This document shows, piece after piece, positions 7,702 to 15,317 of a stretch of DNA of 28,911 nucleotides. Position 1 is the first letter of the stretch. Each line of letters starts with the position of its first letter. The stretch is from NCBI GenBank assembly GCA_964624395.1, contig CAZUWY010000018.1, positions 1 to 28,911 on the forward strand, in the 5' to 3' direction. A program made the translations under genes and the position numbers. The notes under the pieces were generated by a model. That model had not been told where the DNA came from. It made no database searches and was given only the letters and a program-made list of their open reading frames with translations. The DNA is from UBA1046 sp964624395 (lineage in GTDB: Bacteria > Bacillota > Clostridia > Saccharofermentanales > DTU023).

Positions 7702-8937
7702 TTAGGCCTTGCTGTATTCCTCAACGGCAAGCTTGATTTTCTCAAGTGCATCCATCAGCTCTTCGTCAGTGATGACGAGCGGAGGAGCAAAGCGGATAAT
7801 ATCACCATGGGTTGGTTTAGCGAGAACGCCATGCTTGGCCATCATCAGGCAGAGATCCCAGGCTTCAAGCCCGTTTCTCTCTTTGATGACTGCAGCATTG
7901 AGCAGGCCTTTGCCGCGTACCAGTGTGATATTTTCATTGTTCAGGTCTCTGAGATATTTACGGAAGATCTCACCTTTTCTAACAGCCTCTTCAATCAGAT
8001 TTTCTTCTTTGATGACTTCAAGGGCTGCGATTGCAACATTACAGGCAACCGGGTTGCCGCCAAAGGTAGAACCGTGCTGTCCTGGTTTAATTGTCAGCAT
8101 AATCTCATCGTCAGCAAGTACTGCTGAAACAGGCATTGTTCCGCCAGACAGTGCTTTACCAAGGATCAGAATATCTGGGCGCACATCTTCATACTCACAG
8201 GCGAGCAGTTTACCAGTTCTGCCGATACCGGTCTGGACTTCGTCAGCGATAAACAGAACGTTGTGCTTTTTACACAGCTCATAGCATTTCTTCAGATAAC
8301 CCTCGTCGGGTACAAAGACACCAGCTTCACCCTGGATCGGCTCCAGAATGAATCCACAGGTTTCCTCACCAACCTCTTCCAGTTTCTTCTCAAGAGCATC
8401 AACATCATTGTAGGGAATTTTTTCGATGCCGGGCAGATAAGGTCCGTAATTGGTATAGGCTTCCGGATCGGTGGACATGGAGATGATAGCAAGTGTACGG
8501 CCATGGAAGTTGTCTTCGCAGCAGATGATCTTAGCCTGGTTGGGCGCAATACCCTTAACTTCATATCCCCATTTACGTGCCAGTTTCAGGGCGGTCTCGT
8601 CAGCTTCTGCGCCGGAGTTCATCGGCAGCACTCTGTCATAGCCGAAATAATCTGTCATAAACTCGCAGAAAGGTGCAAGTTGATCATTGTAGAAAGCTCT
8701 GGATGTAAGTGCCAGCTTATCTAGCTGCTTCTTCATCACGTCAACGATCTTCGGATGGCAGTGTCCCTGATTAACGGCAGAATAGGCAGACAGGAAGTCA
8801 TAATACTCTTTTCCTTCTACGTCCCATACTTTTGCCCCTTTACCTTCTGACAGTACTACAGGAAGCGGTGCATAGTTGGTAGCACCATATTTGGCCTCCA
8901 GATCAATATAATACTGTGAGTTCTTTTTGTTGGTCAT
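7702..8937 (-). CDS. rocD: Ornithine aminotransferase
   Basis: A 411-residue class III PLP-dependent aminotransferase converting ornithine and 2-oxoglutarate to glutamate-5-semialdehyde and glutamate, linking arginine and proline metabolism. Visible are FLSAYSAVNQGHCHP, the phosphate-binding SGAEADETALKLAR, EDNFHGRT, EPIQGEAGV, ADEVQTGIGRTG, the Schiff-base lysine in LILGKALSGG (Lys261) and HGSTFGGNP. The start is set at 8937 because AAGGAGG (8952-8946 on the - strand) lies 8 nt before that ATG; an upstream in-frame ATG at 8991 has no such signal. The FLSAYSAVNQGH segment argues for ornithine rather than acetylornithine as substrate. The gene shares a terminator with eno. Confidence 0.93.
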   Translation of the reverse strand: MTNKKNSQYYIDLEAKYGATNYAPLPVVLSEGKGAKVWDVEGKEYYDFLSAYSAVNQGHCHPKIVDVMKKQLDKLALTSRAFYNDQLAPFCEFMTDYFGYDRVLPMNSGAEADETALKLARKWGYEVKGIAPNQAKIICCEDNFHGRTLAIISMSTDPEAYTNYGPYLPGIEKIPYNDVDALEKKLEEVGEETCGFILEPIQGEAGVFVPDEGYLKKCYELCKKHNVLFIADEVQTGIGRTGKLLACEYEDVRPDILILGKALSGGTMPVSAVLADDEIMLTIKPGQHGSTFGGNPVACNVAIAALEVIKEENLIEEAVRKGEIFRKYLRDLNNENITLVRGKGLLNAAVIKERNGLEAWDLCLMMAKHGVLAKPTHGDIIRFAPPLVITDEELMDALEKIKLAVEEYSKA

Positions 8938-8952
8938 TAGTGATTCCTCCTT

Positions 8953-9297
8953 ATTTTTGGTCGACCGCAAATACGGCCGGCTTAATTCCAATCGTTATTT
9001 CTTGCTAGCTGTCATTAATTCTGAACATCAAATACATGCGCCTATAGGATAACCCTTAATGTATTGGGCGTCAATCTTTCCAGCGGAGAAAAAGAACCGT
9101 CAAAAGTACTGATTTCAGGCACAAAATATCCACATAAGCTAGGGATTATTATCAGTTGTTGGCTTGTAGCTCAGTTTGCCGCCTCAATTGATTAGGCTTG
9201 TTACCACTACAGTCTCTCTAATAGTTCATACTTGCACTCAAGTATAGTAAAATATGGACAAAATACAAGCATAAGCTAGGAATTAGCGGAGGAAAAC
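8953..9297. other. Non-coding region between rocD and the aminopeptidase P gene
   Basis: About 345 bp between divergent genes without a supported ORF. It holds the promoter region and operator-like dyad of the aminopeptidase gene and a 28-bp imperfect direct repeat (9121-9148 and 9258-9285, 23 of 28 identical, sharing CATAAGCTAGG). No clear rocD promoter could be placed. Confidence 0.6.
9225..9253 (+). promoter_or_regulatory. Promoter of the aminopeptidase P gene with an inverted repeat in the spacer
   Basis: TTCATA (9225-9230) and TAAAAT (9248-9253) are 17 bp apart. The inverted repeat ATACTTG-cact-CAAGTAT (9228-9245) overlaps the -35 box and fills the spacer, the usual place for a repressor operator. 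Confidence 0.45.
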
Positions 9298-11082
9298 ATG
9301 AAGACAGACGATAAATTAAAGCAGCTGCGCGAACTGATGAAGGAGAACAAGATTGATGCCTATTATGTCAATACCGCTGACGCGCATCAGTCTGAATATA
9401 TTTCGGACCATTTCAAGACCAGGGCCTGGCTTACGGGCTTTGATGGCTCTGCCGGCTATGCTCTTGTTACAGAGGAAAAAGCTCTCTTATGGGCTGATGG
9501 CCGTTACTTCATTCAGGCAGAAAAACAAATCAAGGATTCAGAATTTGAGTTGATGAAGATCAGTATTGACGGCTACCCCAGCCTAGAGGAATACCTTCAG
9601 GATAATCTGCCCGAAAATGGGCGTCTGGGCATGGACGGCCGCATCGCTTCTCAGGGATTTATCGATACTGTGAAACCTCTTTTGCAAAAAAAGAAGATTG
9701 AATTTGTCACTGATCTTGACCTGGTTGGAGATATCTGGGAGGACCGTCCCAGCATGCCGGCTGCTAAAGTTTGGCTGCATGAGCTTAAATACACCGGTAA
9801 AACAGCCAAAGAAAAGCTAGATGAAGTTCGGGCAAGAATGAAAGAGAACTCCTATGATTTTGCCTTTTATGCCAGACTTGACGATATTTGCTGGCTGTTA
9901 AACTTTAGAGGTGGAGATGTAACAATAAATCCCGTCTCGCTCTCTTTCTTGCTGCTCACTAAAGAGGAGACAAGCTTATTTATTGATCTGGACAAAGTAG
10001 ACGCTGCTTTCTATGCCTCGATGGCAGAAAACAATGTCAAGGTGGCCGCCTACAGTGATATTATCTCGCATTTAGAGGCCCTGCCTGCTGGCAATATGGT
10101 TTTAGACCGGGAAAAGATCGGCACCACTTTCTATAGTGCCATCCCGGATCATGTTGAAATAAGTTCAGAAACGGATTATCCCTTCCAGATCAAAGCTCAG
10201 TTAAATGAGGTTGAGCTTGAGAATATGAGAAATTCAAATCTGAGAGACAGTCTCGCTTTGACCCGCTTTATTGGCTGGCTTAAAAAGGAAGTGGCCCGGG
10301 GAGCTGATCTTGATGAGCTGAATGTGACAGAGAAACTTTATTCTTTGCGCAAAGAGGGGGAAAATTTTGTTGATATCAGCTTTGTGCCCATCTCCGCTTC
10401 TGGTGCCAATGCAGCTATGATGCACTATGCTCCCACGCCTGAAGATCATGCCAAAATTAAGTCCGGCGATCTTTATCTGATAGATTCAGGCGGGCATTAT
10501 CTGGACGGAACCACAGACATCACCAGGACGATTTCTTTTGGCCAGATTAATGAGCAGCAAAAATTCGATTATACCATCACGCTTAAATCTTTTATCAACC
10601 TGGCCTCTCAGCCTTTCTTGACCGGTACCACCGGACATTATCTAGAAGTTTTGTCCAGGGGAACCATGTGGCGTGAGGGACTTGATTACAAATGCGGCAC
10701 TGGCCATGCAGTTGGCTATCTGCTGGGAGTTCACGAAGGACCCGGACGCTTTGCCCGTGTTGTCAATGAAGTTGAATTAAAGCCGGGTATGATTATGACC
10801 ATCGAGCCCGGTGTTTACCGTGAAGGTGTTTCGGGCGTTAGAATTGAAAACGATTTTGTCGTTCAAGAGGGCGAGAAAATCGACATTGATCAGTACCTCT
10901 ATTTTGACAATCTTACCTATGTACCCTTAGACCGCGAGCTGATTGAACCAGCTTTGCTCAATGAAAGAGAGCTTAAATGGGTTAACGATTTCCATGCCGA
11001 GGTCCTAGACAAAATTGAGCCATTGCTGAGCGACAAAGATGAAAGAGAATGGCTTAAAAAAGCCTGTGCCGCCATCGGCTGA
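9298..11082 (+). CDS. Xaa-Pro aminopeptidase (M24B, three-domain type)
   Basis: A 594-residue cytoplasmic metallopeptidase that removes an N-terminal residue preceding proline. It has the long architecture of eukaryotic APP1: two creatinase-like N-terminal domains (about 1-300), the M24 catalytic domain (about 310-530) and a C-terminal extension. The metal ligands are Asp396 and Asp407 (DSGGHYLDGTTDITRT), His470 (GTGHAVG), Glu503 (TIEPGVY) and Glu517 (VRIEND). HEGPGR (479-484) is also typical. GGAGG lies just before the ATG. It is monocistronic, with its own promoter and a strong terminator after it. It likely serves peptide catabolism, in keeping with the amino-acid enzymes nearby (inference). 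Confidence 0.93.
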   Translation: MKTDDKLKQLRELMKENKIDAYYVNTADAHQSEYISDHFKTRAWLTGFDGSAGYALVTEEKALLWADGRYFIQAEKQIKDSEFELMKISIDGYPSLEEYLQDNLPENGRLGMDGRIASQGFIDTVKPLLQKKKIEFVTDLDLVGDIWEDRPSMPAAKVWLHELKYTGKTAKEKLDEVRARMKENSYDFAFYARLDDICWLLNFRGGDVTINPVSLSFLLLTKEETSLFIDLDKVDAAFYASMAENNVKVAAYSDIISHLEALPAGNMVLDREKIGTTFYSAIPDHVEISSETDYPFQIKAQLNEVELENMRNSNLRDSLALTRFIGWLKKEVARGADLDELNVTEKLYSLRKEGENFVDISFVPISASGANAAMMHYAPTPEDHAKIKSGDLYLIDSGGHYLDGTTDITRTISFGQINEQQKFDYTITLKSFINLASQPFLTGTTGHYLEVLSRGTMWREGLDYKCGTGHAVGYLLGVHEGPGRFARVVNEVELKPGMIMTIEPGVYREGVSGVRIENDFVVQEGEKIDIDQYLYFDNLTYVPLDRELIEPALLNERELKWVNDFHAEVLDKIEPLLSDKDEREWLKKACAAIG

Positions 11083-11101
11083 CAGCTAGCTTAATTTTTG
11101 G

Positions 11102-11141
11102 ACAAGGGTACTCAGATAAATTTTGAGTATCCTTGTTTTTT
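11102..11141 (+). terminator. Intrinsic terminator of the aminopeptidase P gene
   Basis: ACAAGGGTACTCA (11102-11114) pairs with TGAGTATCCTTGT (11124-11136) with one G-U pair, followed by a run of T. It lies 24-28 bp before the mutM start, so mutM must have its own promoter or depend on readthrough. Confidence 0.9.
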
Positions 11142-11164
11142 GCCTCAGAAAAAAGGAGGGCCTT

Positions 11165-12001
11165 ATGCCTGAACTGCCTGAAGTTGAAACTATACGTCAA
11201 AGCCTGGAAGGGAAGCTTCGTAACCTCTCAATTACAAAAATTGATCTTTACCAGCCTGCTGTTTTCCTTAATGAGGGACAGCTAGCCCTTTCTGGCTGGG
11301 AAATTACTGGGCTGCGCAGGCGGGGCAAATATCTTTTCCTAGATTTAACTGACAAGGCCAATCCGGCTGCAGGTGCTATGCTGATGGTGCATTTGCGCAT
11401 GACGGGAAAATTATTATTGAGAAGCACTGGCATCTTGCCCAGCAAACACACGCATGTGAGATTTTATTTATCCGGGCCAGAGAAGCTATGCTTAGATTTT
11501 GAAGATGTCAGGCGCTTTGGCAGAATCTGGCTGCTGCCGGCCTTCGCGGACAGGGATCATCCTGCCATCACCAAGCTTGGACCCGAGCCTTTAGATGGTT
11601 CCTGGAAGCTGGCAGATTTCAGCCGTTTAGTCAAAAAATCTAAAGCTCCAATCAAAGCAGTACTGCTAAACCAGACAGTGGTGGCAGGGATTGGAAATAT
11701 CTACTGCGATGAGGCATTGTTTAGGGCAAAAATTGCCCCGGATCGCATGGCCAGCAGCCTGTCCGAGACTGAAATTGAAAAACTGCAAGCAGCAGTGCGC
11801 TTCGTTCTTAAAGAAGGAATCGGGCATGGGGGCACGTCTTTTAGCGATTATGTGGACGGTCTGGGCAAAAAAGGCAGCTTTCAGCAGCAGCTTGAGGTCT
11901 ACCAGCGGGCGGGGAAGAAATGCAAAATTTGCGGCAGCCTTATCAGCAAGCAAAAAATAGCTGGCAGGGGCACTCATTTTTGCCCCAAATGCCAATTATA
12001 A
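11165..12001 (+). CDS. mutM: Formamidopyrimidine-DNA glycosylase (Fpg)
   Basis: A 278-residue base-excision repair enzyme that removes 8-oxoguanine and formamidopyrimidines and has AP lyase activity. After Met removal the N-terminus is PELPEVETIRQ, with Pro as the catalytic nucleophile followed by Glu. LMVHLRMTGKLL carries the conserved lysine. GIGNIYCDEALFRA is the helix-two-turn-helix, and a C-terminal zinc finger has the pairs CKIC and CPKC with GRGTHFC. The start at 11165 is set by AAGGAGGG immediately upstream and by the invariant PELPE N-terminus; an in-frame ATG at 11123 lies inside the preceding terminator. Confidence 0.96.
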   Translation: MPELPEVETIRQSLEGKLRNLSITKIDLYQPAVFLNEGQLALSGWEITGLRRRGKYLFLDLTDKANPAAGAMLMVHLRMTGKLLLRSTGILPSKHTHVRFYLSGPEKLCLDFEDVRRFGRIWLLPAFADRDHPAITKLGPEPLDGSWKLADFSRLVKKSKAPIKAVLLNQTVVAGIGNIYCDEALFRAKIAPDRMASSLSETEIEKLQAAVRFVLKEGIGHGGTSFSDYVDGLGKKGSFQQQLEVYQRAGKKCKICGSLISKQKIAGRGTHFCPKCQL

Positions 12002-12025
12002 ATATTTGCTAAAAGCCATTATTCA

Positions 12026-12054
12026 TTGCTATTTTTAGCTGTCAATGCTATGGT
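12026..12054 (+). promoter_or_regulatory. Promoter of the DtxR-family regulator gene
   Basis: TTGCTA (12026-12031), a 17-bp spacer, and TATGGT (12049-12054) preceded by TG one base upstream (12046-12047), an extended -10. The predicted start is near 12061. Confidence 0.4.
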
Positions 12055-12072
12055 AAGGCCTAGTAGACCTGA
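12054..12072. promoter_or_regulatory. DtxR-box-like dyad overlapping the start of the DtxR-family gene
   Basis: TAAGG, nine bases, then CCTGA: the 5-9-5 geometry of the classical DtxR/IdeR box (TTAGG-N9-CCTAA), with 8 of 10 arm positions matching. The core between the arms does not match. It overlaps the predicted -10 and transcription start, as expected for autoregulation. Confidence 0.35.
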
Positions 12073-12095
12073 CTTTACAAGATTTCGGAGAGATT

Positions 12096-12533
12096 ATGAA
12101 ACTGAAAGAATCCGGAGAGAATTATTTGGAAAATATCTTGATACTGGGCCAAAAACAGGATCTGGTCCTCTCCGTTGATCTGGCCAAAAATATGGGCTAT
12201 TCAAAGCCCAGTGTCAGCCGAGCTGTGCACAAGCTGGAAGATCTGGGCTATCTCAAGATCCACAAGAACGGTCATTTAGAGTTAACTAAAAAGGGCAGGA
12301 CGCGGGCACAGGCTGTCTATGAGCGCCATCTTTTCCTGACCCAATATTTCATGTCTTTGGGTGTTGATGAAACAACTGCCGTCAATGATGCCTGCAGAAT
12401 GGAGCATGGCCTTTCCGCTCAGACCTTTGAACTGATGAAAAAACATATTTCCTACTGCGCCAAGGACTGTTCTGTCGCCATGGAGGAGCGTAAATTTGAT
12501 TTCTCCAATATGGATCTGGATAATGACGATTAA
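12096..12533 (+). CDS. DtxR/MntR-family metal-dependent transcriptional regulator
   Basis: A 145-residue regulator. An N-terminal winged helix-turn-helix (about residues 1-65: ESGENYLENIL, then SVDLAKNMGYSKPSVSRAVHKLEDLGYL) is followed by the dimerization and metal-binding domain (ACRMEHGLSAQTFELMKKH). Members bind Fe(II) or Mn(II) and repress metal uptake or related genes. There is no C-terminal SH3-like domain, so it resembles short MntR-type proteins. The motif YLENILIL with the conserved Glu residues and CRMEH supply the usual metal-ligand positions, but iron and manganese specificity cannot be told apart. GGAGAG lies shortly before the ATG. It appears monocistronic, and a DtxR-box-like dyad in its promoter suggests autoregulation. 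Confidence 0.9.
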   Translation: MKLKESGENYLENILILGQKQDLVLSVDLAKNMGYSKPSVSRAVHKLEDLGYLKIHKNGHLELTKKGRTRAQAVYERHLFLTQYFMSLGVDETTAVNDACRMEHGLSAQTFELMKKHISYCAKDCSVAMEERKFDFSNMDLDNDD

Positions 12534-12556
12534 TTTAGCCAAACTTTACTGCAGGC

Positions 12557-12585
12557 TTTAATCTTTCCCCCTCACTTCTTATAAT
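12557..12585 (+). promoter_or_regulatory. Promoter of the HAD hydrolase gene
   Basis: A perfect TATAAT (12580-12585) with a poor -35 (TTTAAT, 12557-12562) at 17-bp spacing. The predicted leader is only about 20 nt. Confidence 0.4.
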
Positions 12586-12610
12586 TTGATTTTTTGTTAT
12601 TATTGGTGGT

Positions 12611-13408
12611 ATGAAAAATATTGTCTATTTTGATATTGACGGCACTTTAATTGATCTCAGCAGAGATTTCAGTCTTTCCAGCCGCAGCCGGGCTGCTATT
12701 TTAAGGCTCAGGGAAAAGGGAAATCTGGCTGTGATCAATACGGGGCGTTCTCTCGCCTGCATCCCCCAGGAAATTCTTGATCTAGGCTTCGATGGCATCA
12801 TCGCAGGCTGCGGCAGTTATGTCGAGGTTTTTGATAATATTGTGCACAACAATCTGCTTGAGCAAGATCTAATCGATTTGATTGTCGATACATTCTCACG
12901 CGCAGAAACCGATCTGCTTTTAGAGGGCCCGGAATATGTCTATACGCTAGACACTGTCTTTGACCCGGTTGTATCGAGAAATACACTGGATTTATTTGAT
13001 GTCTTCGGGCGCAAGAGAGATTTGACTGAAAGACCACTTCGTGTCAACAAGATCAGCTATCTTTCTAAAAATGAGCAGGCTGACAAGGCAATTATTGCCT
13101 CTTTGCAGCATCAGCTGGATTTTATTGTTTACCCTTCGGAGATCAGGGAGGGGCTGCCCAAAGGCAGCAGCAAGAAAACAGGGATGGTTTTGCTGGAAGG
13201 CTGGTTGAAAGAGCAGCATAATTTTTTGATTAACTCTACCTTTGCTTTCGGTGATAGCCTAAATGATGCCGATATGCTCTCTTATGCGACTTTTGGCATC
13301 GCGATGGGAAACTCTGATCCCGAGATAGTTCATCTCACTGATTTTTCAACTCTGGATGTGACTGAAGAGGGAATTGAATTCGCTCTCAGCCATTATGATC
13401 TGATCTGA
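12611..13408 (+). CDS. Cof-type HAD-superfamily hydrolase
   Basis: A 265-residue haloacid dehalogenase-like phosphatase with a C2 cap (Cof/YbjI type). Motif I is YFDIDGTLID (nucleophile Asp8, acid Asp10), motif II is INTGRS, motif III Lys lies in RVNKISYL, and motif IV is FGDSLNDADML. Such enzymes dephosphorylate sugar phosphates, nucleotides or flavin precursors; the substrate cannot be predicted. The Shine-Dalgarno is poor (GGTGG directly before the ATG). It is the last gene before the origin region and reads toward it. Confidence 0.88.
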   Translation: MKNIVYFDIDGTLIDLSRDFSLSSRSRAAILRLREKGNLAVINTGRSLACIPQEILDLGFDGIIAGCGSYVEVFDNIVHNNLLEQDLIDLIVDTFSRAETDLLLEGPEYVYTLDTVFDPVVSRNTLDLFDVFGRKRDLTERPLRVNKISYLSKNEQADKAIIASLQHQLDFIVYPSEIREGLPKGSSKKTGMVLLEGWLKEQHNFLINSTFAFGDSLNDADMLSYATFGIAMGNSDPEIVHLTDFSTLDVTEEGIEFALSHYDLI

Positions 13409-13440
13409 TTCTTTACTGCTTTTGCTCATCATTTTAGTTT

Positions 13441-13644
13441 TTAAGATTTACCCACAATAATAAATGGCTTTGTGGATAAGATTTGCTCTTTTAGCTTGAT
13501 TTGAGAAAGTTATTAACATAATTCAAATAATTATCTGGAAGTTATTAACATTATTCACTGGCAAAAATGTTAACAAAAACCCAAAAGACACTGTTGTCAA
13601 CTATTTTAGGACTTTAAAATTTTGCCTGCATCTGTTAGGATAAT
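13441..13644. other. oriC: Replication origin oriC, part upstream of dnaA (DnaA-box cluster)
   Basis: This AT-rich, gene-free stretch carries DnaA-box-like 9-mers: TTACCCACA (13448-13456, one mismatch), the consensus TTATCCACA on the - strand (13479-13471), TTATTAACA at 13510-13518 and again at 13542-13550, directly followed by TTATTCACT (13551-13559), and TTGTTAACA on the - strand (13576-13568). Position next to dnaA plus box clustering is the standard signature of a Gram-positive bipartite origin. A possible dnaA promoter (TTGTCA at 13594, TAAAAT at 13615) follows the boxes, which would allow autoregulation by DnaA. Confidence 0.8.
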
Positions 13645-13674
13645 GTGACTAGATTGGAAAGAGATGGTGTTCAT

Positions 13675-15027
13675 ATGCATGTTTCTGACGCAAGGAAGAT
13701 CTGGAATTGTGCTTGCGACAAGTATTTGGTTAATGAAGTATCCCCTTTAACTTATAATACATGGTTCAGAAAAGTAGAACCCTATTCTCCCGATGACAAA
13801 ACATTTGTTCTGGCAGTGCCCAATGATGTGACTCGCGAATACATGGATAAGTACACGGACTTGATTGCCAATGTCCTGGTCATGCTGACAAAAAAGATTT
13901 ATGAGGTTGAAGTCAAGGTTTTTGAAAACGGCATTGCCCAACTGGAAAGCAGTCTCAGCAGCTCCGCCAGCAAGAAAACTTTGACGAAGCCAATTGGACG
14001 CCACCGGGGCAGCTCTCTTAATCCGCAGTACAGCTTTGACAATTTTATCGTCGGCAGCAGCAACGGCTTTGCTCATGCCGCCTGTATTGCTGTAGCTTCA
14101 ATGCAGGGATCACAAAACTATAATCCCCTGTTTCTTTATGGCGGTTCAGGGCTGGGTAAGACTCATTTGATGCATGCAATCGGCAATCAGGTACTCAATG
14201 ATTTTCCAGAAAAGAACGTCGTTTATATCCAGACAGAGCAGTTTGTCAATGAATTTATCTCCTGCATTCAAAGAAATGACTATGATGATTTTCGCAAATC
14301 CTACCGCATGGTGGATATGCTCTTAATTGACGATATTCAGTTCATTGAGGGCAAAGAGCAGATGCAAGTTGAGTTCTTCCATACTTTTAACTGGCTTTTT
14401 GAGTCGGGGAAAAATATTGTCCTCTCCTGCGACAAACCCCCTCAGAGTCTGGCCGCCCTTGAAGAACGGCTTAAAACAAGATTCATCAGTGGCCTGACAA
14501 TCGATATTACCCCTCCGGATTATGAGACCAGGGTGGCCATCTTAAACAATCTGGCTGAAATTTCAAATATCGATTTGCCCATCGAAGTTATCCATTATAT
14601 TGCCAATTCCTTTACCACTAATATTCGTGAGCTCGAAGGAGCTTTCAAAACCATTAAGGCCTCTGCAGACATTGGTTTTACCATTAACCTTGAAGCGACC
14701 AAAAATCTCCTCAAGAACATGATTCATCCCGGTACAATGAGACCTTTGGATCCCTTGCTGATCATGGAGGTTGTTGCTAATTACTACTCTGTTTCCGTGG
14801 GGGATTTAAAATCCAGGCAAAGAAGCCAGGATGTGATAATTCCCAGGCATATGGCTATGTATCTTTGCCGGACAAAACTGGGTTTGACCAATACTGACAT
14901 CGGCCTGCTTTTTGGCGGCAAGAATCATGCTACTGTAATTAACGCTTGTGCTAATATAAAGGGTAAACTAGAAGCTGATACCAGGATTCAAGAGCAGCTC
15001 TCCAATATTGAAGAGCGCTTGGCCTAA
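13675..15027 (+). CDS. dnaA: Chromosomal replication initiator protein DnaA
   Basis: A 450-residue replication initiator. Domain I is residues 1-80 (IWNCACDKYL, SPLTYNTWF), followed by a short low-complexity domain II (SSLSSSASKK). The AAA+ domain III has Walker A GGSGLGKT (156-163) and Walker B LLIDD (216-220). Domain IV has RSQDVIIPRHMAMYLCR and the DnaA signature GGKNHATV (414-421). The signature differs from the usual GGRDHTTV at three positions. The ATG at 13675 is preferred because it starts about 10 residues before the conserved domain I helix and has GGAAAGAG upstream; an in-frame GTG at 13645 would add 10 residues. DnaA boxes lie on both sides of the gene, and dnaN follows after 290 bp. 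Confidence 0.96.
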   Translation: MHVSDARKIWNCACDKYLVNEVSPLTYNTWFRKVEPYSPDDKTFVLAVPNDVTREYMDKYTDLIANVLVMLTKKIYEVEVKVFENGIAQLESSLSSSASKKTLTKPIGRHRGSSLNPQYSFDNFIVGSSNGFAHAACIAVASMQGSQNYNPLFLYGGSGLGKTHLMHAIGNQVLNDFPEKNVVYIQTEQFVNEFISCIQRNDYDDFRKSYRMVDMLLIDDIQFIEGKEQMQVEFFHTFNWLFESGKNIVLSCDKPPQSLAALEERLKTRFISGLTIDITPPDYETRVAILNNLAEISNIDLPIEVIHYIANSFTTNIRELEGAFKTIKASADIGFTINLEATKNLLKNMIHPGTMRPLDPLLIMEVVANYYSVSVGDLKSRQRSQDVIIPRHMAMYLCRTKLGLTNTDIGLLFGGKNHATVINACANIKGKLEADTRIQEQLSNIEERLA

Positions 15028-15317
15028 AATTGAAATTAACAATTTGTGAATAAGGATGTGGAGTTAACATCAATAGAATGTGAGCAAAATATAATTGTTG
15101 ATAAAAGAGAATTACACACATATTATCAACCGTTAACAAACAATCTATTGACTGGCTCAAATCCCGTAGACAAGGTGGTTTTAAGCCTTATTAACACAAA
15201 TTACAGACCATAATAAGAGGATGATTATATCCCTTGATAGATATAGTTGGGGGTTAGACAAAAAACGATAAAAAATTTGCTTCCCTTCACAGGCAAAAGG
15301 AAGACAAGGAGAATAAT
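15028..15317. other. oriC: Replication origin oriC, part between dnaA and dnaN (DnaA boxes and AT-rich tract)
   Basis: This 290-bp gene-free region has DnaA-box-like sites: the consensus TTATTCACA on the - strand (15053-15045), TTATCAACA on the - strand (15104-15096), TTACACACA (15112-15120), TTATCAACC (15123-15131) and TTATTAACA (15188-15196). An A/T tract around 15257-15278 could be the unwinding element. The region also contains the dnaN leader, with AAGGAG before the ATG. No sharp promoter could be assigned. Confidence 0.75.

Noticed and set aside
7681..8724. Long + strand open frames opposite rocD
   Set aside because: They are shadows of the rocD coding sequence, lack ribosome binding sites and resemble no protein.
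9162..9245. tRNA-like start (TGTAGCTCAG resembling a D-arm)
   Set aside because: No anticodon stem, no T-arm (GGTTCGAATCC-like) and no matching acceptor stem follow, so it is a chance match.
12008..12039. Terminator of mutM (GCTAAAA/TTTTAGC)
   Set aside because: The 7-bp AT-rich stem has an 18-nt loop and no T-tract after it; the evidence is too weak for a call.
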